Positions 46,016 to 55,805 of a stretch of 64,000 nucleotides of DNA are shown here, in pieces. Location of the stretch: assembly GCF_001685485.1 (NCBI RefSeq), contig NZ_BDEL01000001.1, positions 3,441,001-3,505,000 of the forward strand, written 5' to 3'. The position numbers and the translations under genes were made by a program. The stretch comes from Formosa haliotis. GTDB lineage: Bacteria; Bacteroidota; Bacteroidia; Flavobacteriales; Flavobacteriaceae. How positions within the stretch are numbered: the first letter of the stretch is position 1; the number at the start of each line of letters is the position of its first letter. The notes beneath the pieces were generated by a model, which was given only the letters and a program-made list of their open reading frames with translations, was not told where the DNA came from and did not search any database.

Positions 46016-49000
46016 ATGATAACAAAAACTACTTATAAAGTTCCTTCGGGAACTACTTTTTTTAACACTTCTTTTTTAAAACAATTTGCTTTATATCTTG
46101 TATTTGGGTTGTTGAGTTTTGGTGCTCAGGCTCAAGATGAAACAGTAATCATTTTAGACCAACCTGGTTCTGGAACGTTTGTAGCTCCTTGTGGAGTTTC
46201 AAAAATATTTGTAGAAGTTTGGGGTGCTGGGTCTGCAGGAGGAGGTAGTATTAGTTCTAACCGGGGTGGGTTAAAAGGTCTTAAAGGGCGATATGGGTCG
46301 AAAGAATATACGTTACCTGTAGAAGGTCTTAAATTTGATTATATAATTGGTGAAGGAGGAAAAGGTATAATCGGAAAAGCCGGAACTAAGCCGACCGACC
46401 CAACACAGATGACTGGAGGTTAGTATAATAACTTTCAATTAAGAGTAGATCAAGCCACTCACTTCGGTGATTTGGGTAATAGTGGTCAAATAGCCGAAAA
46501 TGGGGAAAATGCTCCTAATGATATTAATGGTATTTCAATTGGAGCAGGTGGACTAGCTAATACTGCTGGAGATGGTTTTCCTGGAGGTCAAGGAGCTGGT
46601 GGAGGTGGCGGAACAGCCACGAGCTCTGGCAACGCGAAAGGAGGCGATGGTGGAGATGGTATGATTAGAATTACCATGTATGGAAATACGGGGAATTCAC
46701 AGTATTGTAAAACTACCTTTTCTGAAGATGTAGAACCAATAACCCAAGTCACCTTTGCAGGTATAAATAAAACTTCAAGTGCAATTATAAATGACACATT
46801 AGAAAATGAATTCTTTTGTACTGAAATAGGAACTGTTGTTAAGGGAAGTGGAGATAATAAAATTACACTTAAAGGGAATACTAATGGAGCCGAAAAAAAC
46901 TTCTTTGTTGCATATATAGATTGGGATCAAGATGGTGTTTTTGAAAAAAACAGCACTGAAAGACAAAAAATTGGTGAGCTAGCAAAGTCGACCGGAACAG
47001 ATAGCGTAAGTCTAGAAGATTATATTAACGTTCCTGATAATGCAAAGTTAGGAACTACTACCATGCGTATTATTAAAACAGATGGTGAATCTGCAACAGA
47101 TGGGCCTTGTGAAACATACATTAACGGCCAAGCAGAAGACTATACGCTTGTAGTAAAAGAATTTGAAGATGATGAAGTATTGGATGACTGTGGAGATGTT
47201 TTAATAGATTGCGACATTACATTTAAGAATGTTGCTGCAATTACACAGGTAAAATTGGCTGGTATAGACCATGAAACAGATGTTAATAGTAATACTGAAA
47301 TTGAGCGTTTTTGTGATATAGAAGGTACCGTTAGTCGAGGAGGTACTTATGAAATAACTTTAAAAGGGGATACAAATGGGAAAAATAAAAACTTCATTGT
47401 GGCTTATATTGATTGGAGTCAAGATAACGTATATGATAAAGACGATGAAGAGTATAAATTAGGTGAATTAGAAAAGTCTAATGGAGAAGATGGAGTTAGC
47501 CTTATAAGAAATATAGTAGTTCCTAATGATGCTGTATTAGGATTTACTAAAATACGCATCATAAAGACTTACAATGGATCGGCTAGGCAACCATGCGATG
47601 ATTTTAATGAAGGTCAAGCAGAAGAATATACGCTAATTGTAAAAGAGTTTGATCATGATCCTAATTGTGACCCTTTTACAACAACCTGCTATCCAGATTT
47701 TGATAGGGTTTATCCTATAACAAAAGTTGAATTTGCGGGAATAAATAATTCATCTAGTGCCACTATTGACGGAAGTCCGGCAGTAGAACGTTTTTGTGAT
47801 GTTACCGGAATGGTTAAAGCGGGGCAGACCTACGAAATTAAGCTAAAGGGTAATATTAATGGGGAAGAAAAAAACTTTTTTGTGGCTTATGTCGATTTTG
47901 ATGGAGATGGCGAATATAATTCTTTACAGAATGTTGGTAATAATGGCGGAGAAGAATATAAGTTAGATGAACTTCATGATTCTGATGGTACAGCAACAGC
48001 ACAAATAACCATTCCATTAAATGCAAAACCAGGGTTTAGCAGCATTCGTATTGTTAAAACCAGTCATATCGATGGTTCTTCTACTTGGGCTTGTGTTAAT
48101 GAAGGATCTATACCTAATGAATCTATTAAATATATTGGGGGGCAAATTGAAGAATACCCTATTTTTATAGAGCGAGAATGTATAACCTGGGAACCAGGGA
48201 CAGGTAATAATAGGTGGAACCATGAACAAAACTGGAGTTCTAAGAAAGTTTCAGACCAATATGATTGTGTAATTATACCTAGTTTAAACAATGACAGATA
48301 TCCTATTCTTGAAAATAGTCCAGGAGTAGATGCAAGAGCCAACTCTGTTTATATTGAAGCAGGTGCTTCTCTAACCTTAGGGTCAGGAAGTACGCTCACA
48401 GTTGAGGATGATTTAAGTATAAACGGTGAATTATCTGTAGAAGGACAAGGTATTCTTACCATAAATAACATTTTAACCGTAGGAGGTAATTTACACGCCT
48501 CAGATCAAAGTATCATTACCGTAGATGATTTATTGACATTAAGGGGTAATATTACCTTAAACGATGATGCCAGCTTTATTCAAATTAAAGAATCTGACAG
48601 AAATGTATCTACTGGAACGTTTATTGTAAACCGTACAGCAAAAAATCTTAAAGCTTACGATTACGTTTATTGGTCCTCACCAGTTATAAATTTTGATGTC
48701 TCGAACATTGGAGCTACATCTCATCGTTATCAGTGGAAACCAACAGAGGATAATGGAAATAAATATAAAAGTCCTTTCGGGAACTGGAGTAAAGCTTCAG
48801 GAGATATGGTACCAGGTAAAGGCTATATTGTTAGGGTAGGGGCATCATCTTGGTCTGGTGCTACAAATACATTCGATCAAGTGTTTCAAACATATAAACC
48901 TAATAATGGTACTATTGAAGTCGATATCACACATGGTGGTTATAATGAAGGGAATTACAACAATGGGCCATCAAGTACCATAGTTACCAATGACGACGAT

Positions 49001-50056
49001 AACTGGAATCTTATAGGGAATCCATATCCTTCTGCTATTAATGCTACTGCCTTTTTAACAGAAAACTTTAGTATGCTTGAAGGTGGTGTACGTATTTGGA
49101 CGCATGGTACAGAAATAGGTAAAGGGGGGAATGAGGATCCGTTTTATGATGATTTTGTATATAACTATTCTAGTAGTGACTATCTTACTTACAATGCGTC
49201 AGGACCTAGTGATCCGGCTGGCTTTACAGGTTATATTGCCTCGGGACAAGGTTTCTTTGTATTGATGAAAAATGATGCTGATAGAAATACTAGTAAAGTC
49301 TCTTTTAAGAATGCAATGAGATCTTATAATTCGGCGAGTTATACAAATGCTGAGTTTTACAGAAGTTCTGGAGAGAATGAATCAAAAAAACATAGAATAT
49401 GGTTTGATTTTGCTGATTCGGAACAATCGAAAGTGTCTATGATGGTGGGGTATATTGAAGGTGCTACTAATAAAAAGGATGATTTATATGATTCTGGAAT
49501 TATGGATTATAATGTTACAAATTTCTATTCGTTAATTGATGATGAAGCTATGTTAATTCAAGGTCGTGCATTGCCTTACACGGAAGACGATACCGTACCT
49601 TTAGGTTTTATTGCTGCCAAAAAGGACCAATATAGTATAGGAATGAGTAAAGTAGATGGATTATTTGAGAACAGTCAAGATCTCTTTCTAGAGGACCTAT
49701 ACACAAACACGCTGCACGATTTAAGAAAAGCTCCTTATAATTTTACTACGGAAGCAGGTACGTTTAACGACCGTTTTGTATTGCGTTATCAGGCTAACAA
49801 ATTAGATGTTAATGATGCTGTAGCCAATAGTGATTTTAAAATTATAGCGACAAAGAATTTTATAAAAGTAAGTGCTTCAAAAAGTCCGATAGATCAAATT
49901 ACTATTCACGATGTTTTGGGTAGAGTGTTGTTAAAAAAATACCATATAAACGCTTCCGAAATTCGATTAGATGAGTTTAAACCAACACAAGGACCACTAA
50001 TTGTAAAAGCTACTTTAGCGAATGGTTTAGAGAAAACTCAAAAAGTGATATTTTAG
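46016..50056 (+). pseudogene. Large secreted protein: glycine-rich domain, three GEVED domains, type IX sorting domain; in-frame stop
   Basis: The reading frame is open from the ATG at 46016 to a TAG at 46421-46423, then open in the same frame to 50056 (first Met 46472). Read through, it is about 1346 residues. Order: signal peptide (YLVFGLLSFGAQAQ), glycine-rich domain (VEVWGAGSAGGGS, TAGDGFPGGQGAGGGGGTA), three GEVED repeats of about 140-160 residues each with DW(D/S)QD or DFDGDG calcium-type loops and a (Q/I)EEY or AEDY end, a long beta-rich region, and a C-terminal type IX sorting domain (ITIHDVLGRVLLKKYHINAS). It should be exported to the cell surface. Either the stop is real and only the C-terminal part is made without a signal, or the TAG is a mutation or error. 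Confidence 0.8.
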
Positions 50057-50093
50057 TTGGTAGATACTCTTTTGTTTATAGTAAAGCTAAAAA

Positions 50094-50435
50094 CTAACAT
50101 TTATAGTACTTCAAAAAAGAAAACAAAGACCTTGACTTTAAATAGTTAAGGTCTTTTTCGTGTCTATAAGCTTCACGCTCGAATGAAATATTTGCATAAG
50201 CCTTTTGCCAGGATCTGTATTGCAGATACCGAATTAAGAATTCTAGAACATATAATATATAAAACGGAATAACCAGGAGTTCCAATTGTTGTTTAAGATG
50301 AATACGCTCATGATTTAGTAATACAGCATCTTCCTTAAGGTGTGGTTGTTTTAAAAACACAAAAGGGTAAAGCGTAATACCTTGGTAGCCCTTGGGAACG
50401 ATATGTTTTGAAATTAAAATCATGTAATACCTCAT
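50094..50435 (-). CDS. Small membrane protein with HExxH-like motif
   Basis: 113 residues; a second Met at residue 5 is an alternative start. It has an HERIH motif (LLNHERIHLKQQLELL) like the zinc site of metallopeptidases, followed by one membrane segment (LVIPFYILYVLEFLIRYL) and a further EREAYRHE block. Such proteins are common in Flavobacteriia as unknowns. It is convergent with the GEVED gene; a terminator-like hairpin lies within its 3' end. Confidence 0.72.
   Translation of the reverse strand: MRYYMILISKHIVPKGYQGITLYPFVFLKQPHLKEDAVLLNHERIHLKQQLELLVIPFYILYVLEFLIRYLQYRSWQKAYANISFEREAYRHEKDLNYLKSRSLFSFLKYYKC
50125..50158 (+). terminator. Terminator hairpin within the end of the convergent gene
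   Basis: AAAGACCTTGAC (50125-50136) pairs with GTTAAGGTCTTT (50145-50156, one G-U pair). It lies about 70 bp after the GEVED gene stop and inside the coding part of the minus-strand gene. Confidence 0.55.
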
Positions 50436-50458
50436 TCAAAAATCAATCCAAATTACAC

Positions 50459-50466
50459 TATCTTTG
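50459..50466 (+). promoter_or_regulatory. Candidate -7 element very close to the DUF5522 start
   Basis: TATCTTTG ends 6 bp before the ATG at 50473. Transcription would start at or next to the start codon. Confidence 0.5.
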
Positions 50467-50472
50467 CTAAAC

Positions 50473-50637
50473 ATGAAAAAAATTATCCCTGTAGAGGAAG
50501 GCGACTATTATTTAACACCAGAAGGTTATCGCTGTTTTACCGAGCAATATCATCTAAAGAGAGGATATTGTTGTAAGAGCGGATGTAGACATTGCCCGTA
50601 TGGTTACGATAAAAAAACAGATAGCTTTAAAAAATAA
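50473..50637 (+). CDS. DUF5522 family small protein
   Basis: 54 residues: KIIPVEEGDYYLTPEGYRCF, then a Cys-rich end RGYCCKSGCRHCPYGYDKK. The CC-x4-C-x2-C arrangement is the mark of the DUF5522 family and suggests metal or Fe-S binding. It is divergent from the HERIH gene and has a promoter element only 6 bp before its start, so its message may have almost no leader. Confidence 0.82.
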   Translation: MKKIIPVEEGDYYLTPEGYRCFTEQYHLKRGYCCKSGCRHCPYGYDKKTDSFKK

Positions 50638-50678
50638 ATTGTGGATATTCTATTAATGACATATCGAATTAAAGTAGC

Positions 50679-50706
50679 GAATACCCACCATCGTGTGGAT
50701 ATTCGG
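50679..50706. other. Inverted repeat upstream of hutU
   Basis: CGAATACCCAC (near 50679) and GTGTGGATATTCG (to 50706) are nearly complementary, and GTGGATATTC also occurs directly at 50641-50650. It may be a hairpin in the hutU leader or a 3'-end structure of the DUF5522 gene. No T run follows. Confidence 0.3.
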
Positions 50707-50894
50707 TACCCTTAGTGCCTGTTGTTAAACCATTAATTTACACACAAAATTAAAATGTAGATAATGGTTTAGATGTCTTAACTTGAAAAGTGGTATTTCA
50801 GAATTAAATTTTGAATCCCTTTAGTTAGGTTAAGAGAGTAACATAAAGTAACCAGCATACTTAAAAAAACAATAGCACTAAAATTCAAATTAAA

Positions 50895-52880
50895 ATGACA
50901 TTTAAAGAGCAAATATTAGAAGGAATTCCTAAGCAGTTACCATCACCACAAGCTTACGATACTACAATAAATCATGCCCCTAAGCGTAAAAATATATTAA
51001 CTTCAGAAGAAAAAAAACTAGCCTTACGGAATGCTTTACGTTATTTTTCTCCAGAACATCACGCCGAATTAATTTCTGAATTTAAAGAAGAATTAGAAAC
51101 CTACGGTCGTATTTATATGTATCGTCTACGTCCGACGTACAAAATGTATGCGCGACCTATAGACGAATATCCAGCAAAAAGTAAACAAGCTGCAGCCATC
51201 ATGCTCATGATTCAGAATAATTTAGATTATGCAGTGGCGCAACATCCGCATGAATTAATTACTTATGGGGGTAATGGTGCAGTGTTTTCTAATTGGGCGC
51301 AATATCGCCTAACCATGAAATATCTGGCCGAAATGAACGATGAACAAACTTTGGCCATGTACTCTGGGCATCCTATGGGTTTGTTTCCATCTCATAAAGA
51401 CGCACCTCGTGTGGTAGTTACCAATGGAATGATGATTCCGAATTACTCTAAACCTGACGATTGGGAGAAATTTAATGCCTTAGGTGTTACTCAATACGGA
51501 CAAATGACGGCTGGTAGCTTTATGTATATTGGTCCGCAAGGGATTGTTCATGGAACAACGATTACAGTTTTAAACGGATTCAGAAAAATTAAAAAATCGC
51601 CTAAAGGAGGTGTTTTTGTGACTTCCGGTTTAGGAGGTATGTCTGGTGCACAGCCAAAAGCAGGGAATATTGCTGGCTGTATCACGGTTTGTGCCGAAGT
51701 AAATGAAAAAGCAGTTCACACACGCCATTCTCAAGGTTGGGTAGACGAGGTTATTTCGGACGTGTCCGCCTTAGTAAAACGTGTACGAGAAGCTCAAGTT
51801 AAAGAAGAAACGGTTTCTATTGCTTACCACGGAAATGTGGTTGATGTATGGGAAACTTTCAATGCAGAAAATATACATATCGATTTAGGAAGCGATCAAA
51901 CGTCGCTTCATAATCCATGGGCAGGAGGGTATTATCCGGCAGGCGTAACCTTTGAAGATGCCAACACTATGATGGCGAATAACCCAGAACGTTTTAAAGA
52001 CAAGGTTCAAGAAAGTTTACGTCGTCAGGCAAATGCTATTAATAAACATACAGAGAAAGGTACTTATTTCTTTGATTACGGAAATGCTTTTTTATTAGAA
52101 GCGTCTCGTGCAGGAGCAGATATCATGGCAGAAAATGGTATTGATTTTAAATATCCAAGTTATGTGCAGGATATTATGGGACCGATGTGTTTCGATTATG
52201 GTTTTGGGCCTTTCCGTTGGGTATGTGCTTCCGGCAAGCCTGAAGATTTAGAGAAGACAGATGCTATTGCTTGCAATGTTTTAGAAGGTATTAAATTGCA
52301 TTCTCCTAAAGAAATTCAGCAACAAATGGCTGATAATATTCAGTGGATTAAAGGTGCTCAAGAGAATAAACTTGTCGTAGGTTCGCAAGCCCGAATTTTA
52401 TATGCGGATGCCGAAGGACGTATGAAAATTGCTGAAGCTTTTAATGATGCCATTCAAAACGGAGAGATTGGTGAAGTGGTTTTAGGACGCGATCATCATG
52501 ATGTTTCAGGAACCGATTCCCCTTACAGAGAAACTTCAAATATTTATGACGGATCCCGCTTTACAGCAGATATGGCCATACAAAATGTAATTGGCGATAG
52601 CTTTAGAGGTGCAACCTGGGTAAGCATTCACAACGGTGGAGGAGTAGGTTGGGGTGAAGTTATTAACGGAGGATTCGGCATGGTTCTTGATGGTAGTAAA
52701 GAGGCGTCTAGACGCCTGAAATCCATGTTGTTCTGGGATGTAAACAACGGAATCGCTAGACGAAGTTGGGCTAGAAATGAGGAGGCTGTTTTTGCCATTA
52801 AACGGGCTATGGAAGCCGAGCCAAATTTAAGAGTTACATTGCCAAATACCGTGGATGATAAGTTAATTAATATGAACTAA
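50895..52880 (+). CDS. hutU: Urocanate hydratase
   Basis: 661 residues; converts urocanate to imidazolonepropionate in histidine breakdown, with bound NAD+. Key parts: LITYGGNGAVFSNWAQYRLT near the N-terminal third, GGMSGAQPKAGNIAGCITVC and GATWVSIHNGGGVGWGEVIN. The protein is about 100 residues longer than the Bacillus form; this long form is usual in Bacteroidota. No hutH, hutI or hutG gene is next to it, so it stands apart from a hut operon. Confidence 0.95.
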   Translation: MTFKEQILEGIPKQLPSPQAYDTTINHAPKRKNILTSEEKKLALRNALRYFSPEHHAELISEFKEELETYGRIYMYRLRPTYKMYARPIDEYPAKSKQAAAIMLMIQNNLDYAVAQHPHELITYGGNGAVFSNWAQYRLTMKYLAEMNDEQTLAMYSGHPMGLFPSHKDAPRVVVTNGMMIPNYSKPDDWEKFNALGVTQYGQMTAGSFMYIGPQGIVHGTTITVLNGFRKIKKSPKGGVFVTSGLGGMSGAQPKAGNIAGCITVCAEVNEKAVHTRHSQGWVDEVISDVSALVKRVREAQVKEETVSIAYHGNVVDVWETFNAENIHIDLGSDQTSLHNPWAGGYYPAGVTFEDANTMMANNPERFKDKVQESLRRQANAINKHTEKGTYFFDYGNAFLLEASRAGADIMAENGIDFKYPSYVQDIMGPMCFDYGFGPFRWVCASGKPEDLEKTDAIACNVLEGIKLHSPKEIQQQMADNIQWIKGAQENKLVVGSQARILYADAEGRMKIAEAFNDAIQNGEIGEVVLGRDHHDVSGTDSPYRETSNIYDGSRFTADMAIQNVIGDSFRGATWVSIHNGGGVGWGEVINGGFGMVLDGSKEASRRLKSMLFWDVNNGIARRSWARNEEAVFAIKRAMEAEPNLRVTLPNTVDDKLINMN

Positions 52881-52893
52881 ATACCTAAGCAAT

Positions 52894-53445
52894 ATGAAAA
52901 GAATACTAAAATTTACTCCAGTAGTGTTACTACTTTTTGTACTAGGCTCTTGTAGCTCTATAAAAGTAGCGTCGGATTATGATAAAGCCACAACCTTTGA
53001 TCAATATAAAACCTTTGCGTTTTATAAAACAGGAATTGATAAAGCAGAAATTAGCGATTTAGATAAACGTAGAATTTTACGTGCTATTGAAACCGAACTT
53101 TTAGCTAAAGGCTTTGTTAAATCTGAAAATCCGGATTTATTAGTTAGTATTTTTACAAAAGCTAGAGAAAAAGTAAACGTTTATAATAACAATATGGGCT
53201 GGGGACCTTACGGTTACGGCTGGGGTTGGAGTCCTTGGTATTACAACGATTTTAACAATACTACCGTAACACGCTCTACCGAAGGTACTTTGTTTGTAGA
53301 TCTTATTGATGCCAACAAAAAAGAATTGGTTTGGCAAGGTGTAGGATCTGGATATTTAACCGATAATATGGAGAAGAAAGAAGAACGTATTCAAGAATTT
53401 GTTGCTAAGATTTTAGCCAATTACCCTCCAGAGCAAAAGAAATAA
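52894..53445 (+). CDS. DUF4136 domain lipoprotein
   Basis: 183 residues. Lipoprotein signal with lipobox ending LGSC (Cys20). The DUF4136 domain follows (VASDYDKATTFDQYKTFAFY, IETELLAKGFVKSENPDLLV) with a glycine/tryptophan/tyrosine-rich insert (MGWGPYGYGWGWSPWYY) and an end with GTLFVDLIDANKKELVWQGV. Function is unknown. It starts 13 bp after hutU but the two are probably linked only by transcription. Confidence 0.87.
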   Translation: MKRILKFTPVVLLLFVLGSCSSIKVASDYDKATTFDQYKTFAFYKTGIDKAEISDLDKRRILRAIETELLAKGFVKSENPDLLVSIFTKAREKVNVYNNNMGWGPYGYGWGWSPWYYNDFNNTTVTRSTEGTLFVDLIDANKKELVWQGVGSGYLTDNMEKKEERIQEFVAKILANYPPEQKK

Positions 53446-53476
53446 TTTTTTTCCTTGAAAAAGAAAATTAGTGCCG

Positions 53477-53505
53477 GGAACCTAGAAATAGGTTCCTTTT
53501 TTTTT
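53477..53505 (+). terminator. Terminator after the DUF4136 gene
   Basis: GGAACCT (53477-53483) pairs with AGGTTCC (53490-53496), then nine Ts. Confidence 0.85.
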
Positions 53506-53573
53506 GGATAAATGTTTCCTATTGGAATATAATTACAACGATATCTAATTTTGAAGAATGGATTAACTATTTT

Positions 53574-53622
53574 ACTAACAACTAACAACTAACAACTAAC
53601 AACTAACAACTAACAACTAACA
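53574..53622. repeat. Seven perfect tandem copies of a 7-bp unit
   Basis: ACTAACA is repeated seven times without error (53574-53622). The repeat ends 8 bp beyond the stop codon of the minus-strand DGC gene. Repeats of this type change copy number by slippage. It is too short and regular to be a CRISPR array. Confidence 0.9.
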
Positions 53623-53629
53623 ACCACCT

Positions 53630-54004
53630 CTACTTTAAAGCCTCAATCTTATTTACTATGGTGTTGTAGATGTCTTGTTCGTCTTCTAATTGTAATTTAG
53701 CGTCATATTGTTTTTTAAAATTGTAATCGGTTAAAATAATATGCTCGTCCGGAATCACATCAATCCCAGAAAGACATGCTTTTGCACATTGCAGTGGGCA
53801 GCCATCTATAGCAATAATAGGTTTATTAGATTTTGCTTTTTTTACTAAAGATTTTACTTTACCGCCAACACCAGCGATACAAGACATTTCGGCTAAGCCA
53901 TCGGTATTTGTTTTAATGGCAATATCGTTGGCCAATTGTGCCACATTGCTACAGCCAGAACAAGAATAAATGAGTGGTAAATCCTTTTGTTTTTTTAGTC
54001 CCAT
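53630..54004 (-). CDS. DGC domain protein, putative metal-binding
   Basis: 124 residues. The Cys motifs of the DGC family are clear: YSCSGCSNVAQLAN, MSCIAGVGGKV and AIDGCPLQCAKACL (the name-giving DGC). The conserved Cys residues suggest zinc or Fe-S binding. No tested role. The gene is followed at once by the 7-bp tandem repeat. Confidence 0.88.
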   Translation of the reverse strand: MGLKKQKDLPLIYSCSGCSNVAQLANDIAIKTNTDGLAEMSCIAGVGGKVKSLVKKAKSNKPIIAIDGCPLQCAKACLSGIDVIPDEHIILTDYNFKKQYDAKLQLEDEQDIYNTIVNKIEALK

Positions 54005-54125
54005 AACGTTTTATTCTATTTGTGGGTTTTGAAAACCTATTTCATCACAAATCATAATAATGACACGTTTACAAAAATAATTCCAAGAGTGGAAAAAACA
54101 GAATTTAAATTTAGATAAAATAAAA

Positions 54126-54233
54126 AAGAGGCTATCTAAAAAATTAAACTTAACAGGTTTGGTTAACCATGTTATGAGATTCTGAAATAATTCAGAATAA
54201 CGAGTTTTAATTCATTTAGTACAGCCTCTTTCT
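54126..54233. repeat. Inverted-repeat element, copy C (MITE-like)
   Basis: About 108 bp with ends AAAGAGGCTATCTAAA and, read inversely from the right, AAAGAGGCTGTACTAAA. A perfect central palindrome TTCTGAA-ATAA-TTCAGAA lies at 54180-54197, the same as in copies A and B. It starts about 36 bp beyond the stop of the minus-strand gene at 54269. Confidence 0.7.
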
Positions 54234-54268
54234 AAGGCAAGGAACGCTATATAAATTATAACGTTAAG

Positions 54269-54583
54269 TTATTTAGCCATCAATTTTTTAGAAACTTTGT
54301 AGGTTGCGGCATACAGCATTCCTGCTTGTTCATGTTTTAAGTGACTAAATTCTCTTTTATACCAATTTTCATCGGTTGCTTTTTTTCTAAACGACTCGTG
54401 ATTGATGGTTTTATAAGGATCTTTGTCTACAATGGTTTTGATGTCGTAAACAGAAATTCCATAATAGGCACATTGAGTTAAAACTGTAGAAAAATCTTCC
54501 TCAGAGAAATAATAATCATCGTTAACTTCATTCTTTTGCAATCCGGTAAATACATTTTTTTCTAAAAATTCTTCTTGGGTCAT
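54269..54583 (-). CDS. Small acidic protein of unknown function
   Basis: 104 residues without signal or membrane segment (TQEEFLEKNVFTGLQKNEVN, DDYYFSEEDFSTVLTQCAYY, INHESFRKKATDENWYKREF). It is helical and charged. I do not recognise a family. It lies 83 bp downstream of the NdpA-type gene on the same strand, with no terminator seen between them. Confidence 0.68.
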   Translation of the reverse strand: MTQEEFLEKNVFTGLQKNEVNDDYYFSEEDFSTVLTQCAYYGISVYDIKTIVDKDPYKTINHESFRKKATDENWYKREFSHLKHEQAGMLYAATYKVSKKLMAK

Positions 54584-54666
54584 TTTCTTTGGATTTAAGT
54601 ATTTTATCTGAATACAGAATTACTCTTTTTAATTGATCTTTCTGTGTTTTTTTATATTTAATTTTC

Positions 54667-55716
54667 TTAACCTTCTGTATTAAAGAAAACTTTATAATAG
54701 TACATTTTCTTTTCCTCATCGAAACCGCGTTCTAGATATTCGCTGGCCGCATCAGGGGCATCGATATCGAGTTTAATTTGTATTTGGGTGTCGAGTTTTA
54801 TTTCAGTTTTAATTTTCTGCTTTTGCTTTTTTACAACAGGTTCTGCAACATCAAACTGATTTAATATAAGTAAATCTTGTTCGCTTTCGAACGATTTTTT
54901 GTAGTCTTCGAATAAGGTTTTATGCTTATCGTCTTCAAAAACTTCTTCTTTAAAATTCTCTACGTTTATAAATTCATGTTCTTTAAAGAAATCTACGGTT
55001 TTGGCTAAGAAAATATTTTGTTCTTGGTTGCCATAACTAGTCTTTAAAACTTCGGTAGAAAACTCTTTGCATAACTCTAAGTAATTCTGAGTATGAGAAT
55101 TATTGTCGTTCGCATATTTAATGTTTAAAAAGTGATTAATCCAATATTGAGCATCGTAATTATTATTGTCTACGGTAAGTACAATAGGACCTTCGGCATC
55201 AGTCTGATTTAAAATTAAACACCCTTTATCAACTTTTTTCGTATTAATTCCTTGTTGTACGGCAACGTCGTAACTGTTGTTTTCTAAATAGGTCTGAAAG
55301 AAATTAGATTTACTTTCAATTTTAAAAATTCCGACAGCATTGGTTACAATCTCGTTAAATTCGATGCCTTCAAAAAGAGCAACAATTACATCGCCCGTTT
55401 TAATTTGTGCCGAATTAGATTGCTCGTATAAATGCTTTACAATGTTTTTAGAAACTTCGATAAAATTAGTTTCATCTGCAAAAATATCTTCAGCATAAGT
55501 GTTTACCTCGTTAAGTTTTATGTTGGCATGATGATTAAAACGATGACTCTGAACCACACTACCAAAAGGTCTCAACAAAAACGGTAACATTAAATCGTAA
55601 CTCGCTTCGTCAAACTGTACTTCGCTTTCTGAAAATGCGTTTTTTGTATCGTTGAATTTATTTCCTACTTTATGAATTATAAATTTTGAAATCGAGGCAT
55701 TGTTACGTTTTATCAT
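54667..55716 (-). CDS. Nucleoid-associated protein, NdpA/YejK family
   Basis: 349 residues. It has the NdpA family layout: an N-terminal start (ASISKFIIHKVGNKFNDT), an acidic middle (IKTGDVIVALFEGIEFNEI), and a C-terminal part with KKSFESEQDLLILNQFDV. In gamma-proteobacteria these proteins bind the nucleoid; the role in Bacteroidota is not known. It has no membrane segment. Confidence 0.85.
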   Translation of the reverse strand: MIKRNNASISKFIIHKVGNKFNDTKNAFSESEVQFDEASYDLMLPFLLRPFGSVVQSHRFNHHANIKLNEVNTYAEDIFADETNFIEVSKNIVKHLYEQSNSAQIKTGDVIVALFEGIEFNEIVTNAVGIFKIESKSNFFQTYLENNSYDVAVQQGINTKKVDKGCLILNQTDAEGPIVLTVDNNNYDAQYWINHFLNIKYANDNNSHTQNYLELCKEFSTEVLKTSYGNQEQNIFLAKTVDFFKEHEFINVENFKEEVFEDDKHKTLFEDYKKSFESEQDLLILNQFDVAEPVVKKQKQKIKTEIKLDTQIQIKLDIDAPDAASEYLERGFDEEKKMYYYKVFFNTEG

Positions 55717-55805
55717 GGTGTTTTATGCTTAAAAATTAGGGGATGCAATAGTACTAAATTCGCTTCAGAATTAAATATAAATTAGAGAATCTTAACAACT
55801 AAAAA

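Noticed and set aside
53574..53622. CRISPR array
   Set aside because: The unit is 7 bp with no spacers; no cas genes are in the window.
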